This document shows, in pieces, positions 61,732 to 64,000 of a DNA stretch of 64,000 bases (position 1 is the stretch's first letter; each line of letters begins with the position of its first letter). The stretch covers positions 1-64,000 of the forward strand of contig JAQBPN010000003.1 of the NCBI GenBank assembly GCA_028287505.1. Direction: 5' to 3'. The translations under genes and the position numbers were made by a program. The DNA comes from Fibrobacterota bacterium (GTDB taxonomy: Bacteria; Fibrobacterota; Fibrobacteria; UBA11236). Below the pieces are notes generated by a model, which ran no database searches, had not been told where the DNA came from, and saw only the letters and a list, made by a program, of their open reading frames with translations.

Positions 61732-62709
61732 ATGGTTTCGATATCCAAGTCAGGCATTGCAGCGGCGGCCGTCTGCCTTTTCGCAGCGGCCCCCGCCATG
61801 TCGCAAACCGAAACCCCCTGGATGAATCTTTTCAACGGCAAGGACATCAAGAATTGGGGCTATGTGGCGGCCAATTGGCATGTCGACAGCGGCATGATCA
61901 TCGGCAAGTCCCAATCCACCTACAACAACTTCTGCCATAGCACCCGGAAATACTCGGACTTCGTGCTGGCCATCCGCTGCCGTCTGTGGGAAACCTCCAC
62001 CGAGTACATCAACAGCGGCGTGCAATACCGATCCGTGTTCATCGATTCGAGCAAGCATTCCCTCAAGGGATATCAGATGGATATCGGCGACGGCTACATG
62101 GGATCCATGTATCCCGAGGGCGGCTATCCCGCCGGCGCATCGGGTGTGTCCCCATCGGCCGATTGCAGGAACAAAGAGCATTTGAATGGTTGGAATCAGT
62201 ACGTCATCACGGCCAACGGGAACAAGATCAGGCATGAGATGAACGGCAAGCTGTGCGCGGAATATACCGCCACTGTCACCGATGGTTACCTGGGCATGCA
62301 ATTGCACTTCACCAATCTGGTGATGGAGGTGGATTTCAAGGACATTTTCATCCGCCCCTTGAACAACTCGTTCACCATTCCTGATTCCCAGAAGGTCTAC
62401 GTGGACACCACCACCTGGACTCTCAAGCAGGGCACCGGGATGCGCGCCGACCGCAATACGACTTTGGCCTTTCCTCCCTATATGGACGGAAACAATCTGA
62501 CCATCCCCGCCTTCTGGCGGGGCAATGACCGCTCCGTAAAGGTCTCCCTGCTGGACGCTTCCGGCAGGCTCGAATTTTCCCGCTCCATCATTGCCGGCGA
62601 CGAACTTCCCCTCGTCGTTGGATTGCCCAATTTTGGGGCGGGAAAGCATTTGCTCCGGGTAGGTTCGGGTCCGACGGCCTACAACGGAGTCGTCCGCACC
62701 GGGAACTGA
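61732..62709 (+). CDS. Secreted DUF1080-type protein with sorting-like tail
   Basis: 325 residues from the ATG at 61732, selected because the signal peptide (SKSGIAAAAVCLFAAAPAMSQ) starts there; the frame is open to 61693. The DUF1080 jelly-roll has PWMNLFNGKDIKNWGYV, SDFVLAIRCRLWETSTEYINSGVQYRSV, GYQMDIGDGYMGSMYPEGG, HLNGWNQYVITANGNKIRHEMNGKLCAEY and GYLGMQLHFTNLVMEVDFKDIFIRPL. The C-terminus (VKVSLLDASGRLEFS, GAGKHLLRVGSG) resembles a sorting domain. Same predicted role as the protein at 46170-47159: acting on 3-keto-glycosides or glycans outside the cell. Confidence 0.85.
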   Translation: MVSISKSGIAAAAVCLFAAAPAMSQTETPWMNLFNGKDIKNWGYVAANWHVDSGMIIGKSQSTYNNFCHSTRKYSDFVLAIRCRLWETSTEYINSGVQYRSVFIDSSKHSLKGYQMDIGDGYMGSMYPEGGYPAGASGVSPSADCRNKEHLNGWNQYVITANGNKIRHEMNGKLCAEYTATVTDGYLGMQLHFTNLVMEVDFKDIFIRPLNNSFTIPDSQKVYVDTTTWTLKQGTGMRADRNTTLAFPPYMDGNNLTIPAFWRGNDRSVKVSLLDASGRLEFSRSIIAGDELPLVVGLPNFGAGKHLLRVGSGPTAYNGVVRTGN

Positions 62710-62718
62710 GTTCCTGGC

Positions 62719-62781
62719 GCGGACACCTCGCTTCGAGGTGCGGACACCTCATTCTGGGGTGCGGACGCCTCTCTTCCCAAA
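62719..62781. repeat. Three tandem 21-bp repeats with hairpin potential
   Basis: GCGGACACCTC recurs at 62719, 62740 and (as GCGGACGCCTC) 62761, an exact 21-bp period. Between units, GAGGTG-CGGA-CACCTC (62735-62750) can form a perfect 6-bp hairpin. It begins 10 nt after the DUF1080 gene stop. It could be an RNA 3'-end structure or a replication-slippage product. Confidence 0.6.
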
Positions 62782-63001
62782 GCGGATTTCCCCCATCAAG
62801 CTACTGACCTCCGCCTCCACTCCAACTATGGATGCCGCTTAAGGCTTTAAGGCTTAGAGGGATTGTAGACGCGTGACAGCCATGGGATGGGGGCCTTCAG
62901 GCTTACCGCTCCAGGCACGGCCCCTACAGGATTCCCGGGCGCAAAGGAACCCCAGGCGCAACCCCTGAAGGCCCAAAAGACAACGGCTGAAGGCCAAAAA
63001 G

Positions 63002-63034
63002 AAAAGCCCCCGTCCTTGCGGAACGGGGGCTTTT
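63002..63034 (-). terminator. Rho-independent terminator of the partial dehydrogenase gene
   Basis: A perfect 12-bp stem (63002-63013 with 63023-63034) has a 9-nt loop. Read in the minus direction it ends in GGGGGCTTTTCTTTTTGG, a typical U-rich tail. It lies 30 nt after the stop codon at 63064. The A-run on the other arm could allow weaker action in the plus direction. Confidence 0.9.
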
Positions 63035-63063
63035 GAATACTGGGGCTTGGAGTCGGTGGAAGG

Positions 63064-64000
63064 TTAGTTCCGCACGACCTTGATGACCTGGGTGCCTTCG
63101 GAAGTCTTGACGTGCAGGAAATAGATGCCGGCGCTGCGGACTTCCGTGAGCGCCACTGGAGCGGTTCCCTGGGCCGAGCGGGAAGCCACCGGGCGTCCCA
63201 TCAGGTCGCGCACTTCCAGGCTGAAGCGTTCCGACGTGGCTACGGTCACGGAAAGTCCATTGGCCATGTTCACGTCCACGTGCGGTCCCTGCCAGGCCAA
63301 TCCCTGCCGGGCTGCCTGGAAGGCTATCGAGGTGGAGGTCTCCAGCTTGGGTTCCGCCGGGTGGCAATCGCCGATGTACTCGATGCGGATCAGTCCCGTG
63401 TTGGGCCCGCTGGTGCGATAGCCATCGTAGTTGTTGACGTACAGGGCGCCGTCCGGGCCGGCCTGCATGTCCAGGGGTCCGTGCAAGGGGATGCCGATGA
63501 CGTTTTCCTGGGCCGTGATCTGGGTGCCGTCGTTGTTCAGGGTGAAGGCGGTGATCTTGTTGGCGTCCCCGTTGAAATCCGAGACCAGCCACTTGCGCGT
63601 GAAATGGGGCGGGAACTTGATGGAGGAGTTGAGATCGCCGTCGTAGCGGTAGATGGGGCCGGTGATGGCGCAGGCCTTCTTGTAGGCGTAGATCGGGGAG
63701 ACGGCCGGGGGCAAGGTGGTCATGCCGGGCTGGGCTCCTTCCCATCCGTAGCCGGCGGGCATGGTGGGAGCGGCGGCGTTGGTACCGGGCTTGGTGGCGA
63801 AGTCACCCGCGAAGAAAGGGTATCCGTAATTGCCGGGCGCTTTGGCCAAATCGTATTCCTCGGTCTTTTCGGGGCCGCCCACGTTCATATCCGCGCCGTC
63901 GAAATTCTTGTTGTCCGGACCCACATCTCCCCAGACGATCCATTTGCGGACGGGATCCAACGAGAGCGTGTAGGGGTTGCGATTGCCCATGATGTAAATC
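63064..64000 (-). CDS. Secreted glucose/sorbosone dehydrogenase-like protein (3' part only)
   Basis: The last 312 residues of a second GSDH-type protein; the 5' end lies beyond the window. Visible parts include IYIMGNRNPYTLSLDPVRKWIVWGDVGPD, EEYDLAKAPGNYGYPFFAGDF, YAYKKACAITGPIYRYDGDLN, FPPHFTRKWLVSDFNG and GPLDMQAGPDGALYVNNYDGY. It parallels the protein at 58363-59994 closely in these stretches. The last 65 residues (FSLEVRDLMGRPVASRSAQG, GIYFLHVKTSEGTQVIKVVRN) form a clear T9SS-type A sorting-like domain. Confidence 0.9.
   Translation of the reverse strand, partial: IYIMGNRNPYTLSLDPVRKWIVWGDVGPDNKNFDGADMNVGGPEKTEEYDLAKAPGNYGYPFFAGDFATKPGTNAAAPTMPAGYGWEGAQPGMTTLPPAVSPIYAYKKACAITGPIYRYDGDLNSSIKFPPHFTRKWLVSDFNGDANKITAFTLNNDGTQITAQENVIGIPLHGPLDMQAGPDGALYVNNYDGYRTSGPNTGLIRIEYIGDCHPAEPKLETSTSIAFQAARQGLAWQGPHVDVNMANGLSVTVATSERFSLEVRDLMGRPVASRSAQGTAPVALTEVRSAGIYFLHVKTSEGTQVIKVVRN

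Larger units (their letters stand above)
62710..63063. other. Intergenic stretch between convergent genes
   Basis: 354 bases without a supported gene. It begins with three tandem 21-bp repeats (listed separately), contains two copies of CTGAAGGCC-[C]-AAAA near 62965 and 62988, and ends with the terminator of the minus-strand dehydrogenase gene. The sequence is low in coding signal on both strands. Confidence 0.6.

Noticed and set aside
1-64000. CRISPR array, tRNA, rRNA or prophage
   Set aside because: No regularly spaced repeats with unique spacers, no cloverleaf sequences and no phage structural genes were seen; the 14-base 16S match is isolated.

Overview
The window is 64 kb of GC-rich chromosome from a Gram-negative bacterium. 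It encodes TolC, ExbB-ExbD-TonB and TonB-dependent receptors, all of which need an outer membrane. Several secreted oxidoreductases end in a Bacteroidetes/Fibrobacterota-style C-terminal sorting domain. A soil or sediment member of the Fibrobacterota or a related FCB lineage is my best guess; this is inference, since no rRNA gene is present. There are no tRNA or rRNA genes, no CRISPR array and no prophage. Mobile-element traces are two orphan transposase-like genes.

Layout. (1) 1-11.7 kb, all minus strand: a metal (copper) handling run. It holds a DUF1259 protein, a Cu+ P1B-ATPase, a His-rich small protein, a TolC-type channel, a multicopper oxidase, a small Cys-containing secreted protein, a diheme cytochrome c, a DedA-PAP2 fusion and an ABC exporter (ATPase, HlyD adaptor, FtsX permease cut by the window start). 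(2) 11.8-14.8 kb: a DMT permease with a very His-rich tail, a candidate yybP-ykoY manganese riboswitch, a UPF0016 (GDT1-type) Mn exporter and two small secreted proteins. (3) 14.8-23.9 kb: GTP-dependent PEPCK, two hemerythrin/Ric-like di-iron proteins, D-lactate dehydrogenase, class I fructose-bisphosphate aldolase, a PAS histidine kinase and an NtrC-type sigma54 activator. I read five sigma54 (-24/-12) promoters here, one before each key gene, so this looks like one sigma54 regulon that joins di-iron stress proteins to fermentation and glycolysis/gluconeogenesis. (4) 23.9-30.4 kb: galT, an SLC13-type permease, a DUF3347 lipoprotein and divergent metE/metR. (5) 30.4-41.6 kb: a TonB receptor - YfiR - two histidine kinase/receiver proteins operon, a group-2 sigma70-family factor, a ThuA protein, another kinase/receiver pair and a DUF488 protein. 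(6) 41.8-51 kb: a DUF1111 diheme oxidoreductase, an IS21-type transposase-like protein with an altered active site, an AraC - DUF1080 - sugar dehydrogenase operon and a large MEDS-PAS hybrid kinase. (7) 51.2-57.7 kb: peroxiredoxin and DsbA-like thiol proteins, then a Fur-box-preceded iron uptake operon (exbB, exbD, tonB, siderophore receptor, PepSY reductase-like membrane protein). (8) 57.7-64 kb: an orphan HTH and a second set of secreted sugar dehydrogenases, a DUF1080 protein and a diheme cytochrome, several with sorting domains.

How the parts fit. Regions 1, 2 and 7 manage copper, manganese and iron. Regions 6 and 8 look like two copies of an extracellular sugar-oxidation theme (soluble dehydrogenase, 3-keto-sugar hydrolase, c-type cytochromes). 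Region 3 is the most unusual: sensor, activator, targets and promoters are all visible within about 6 kb.
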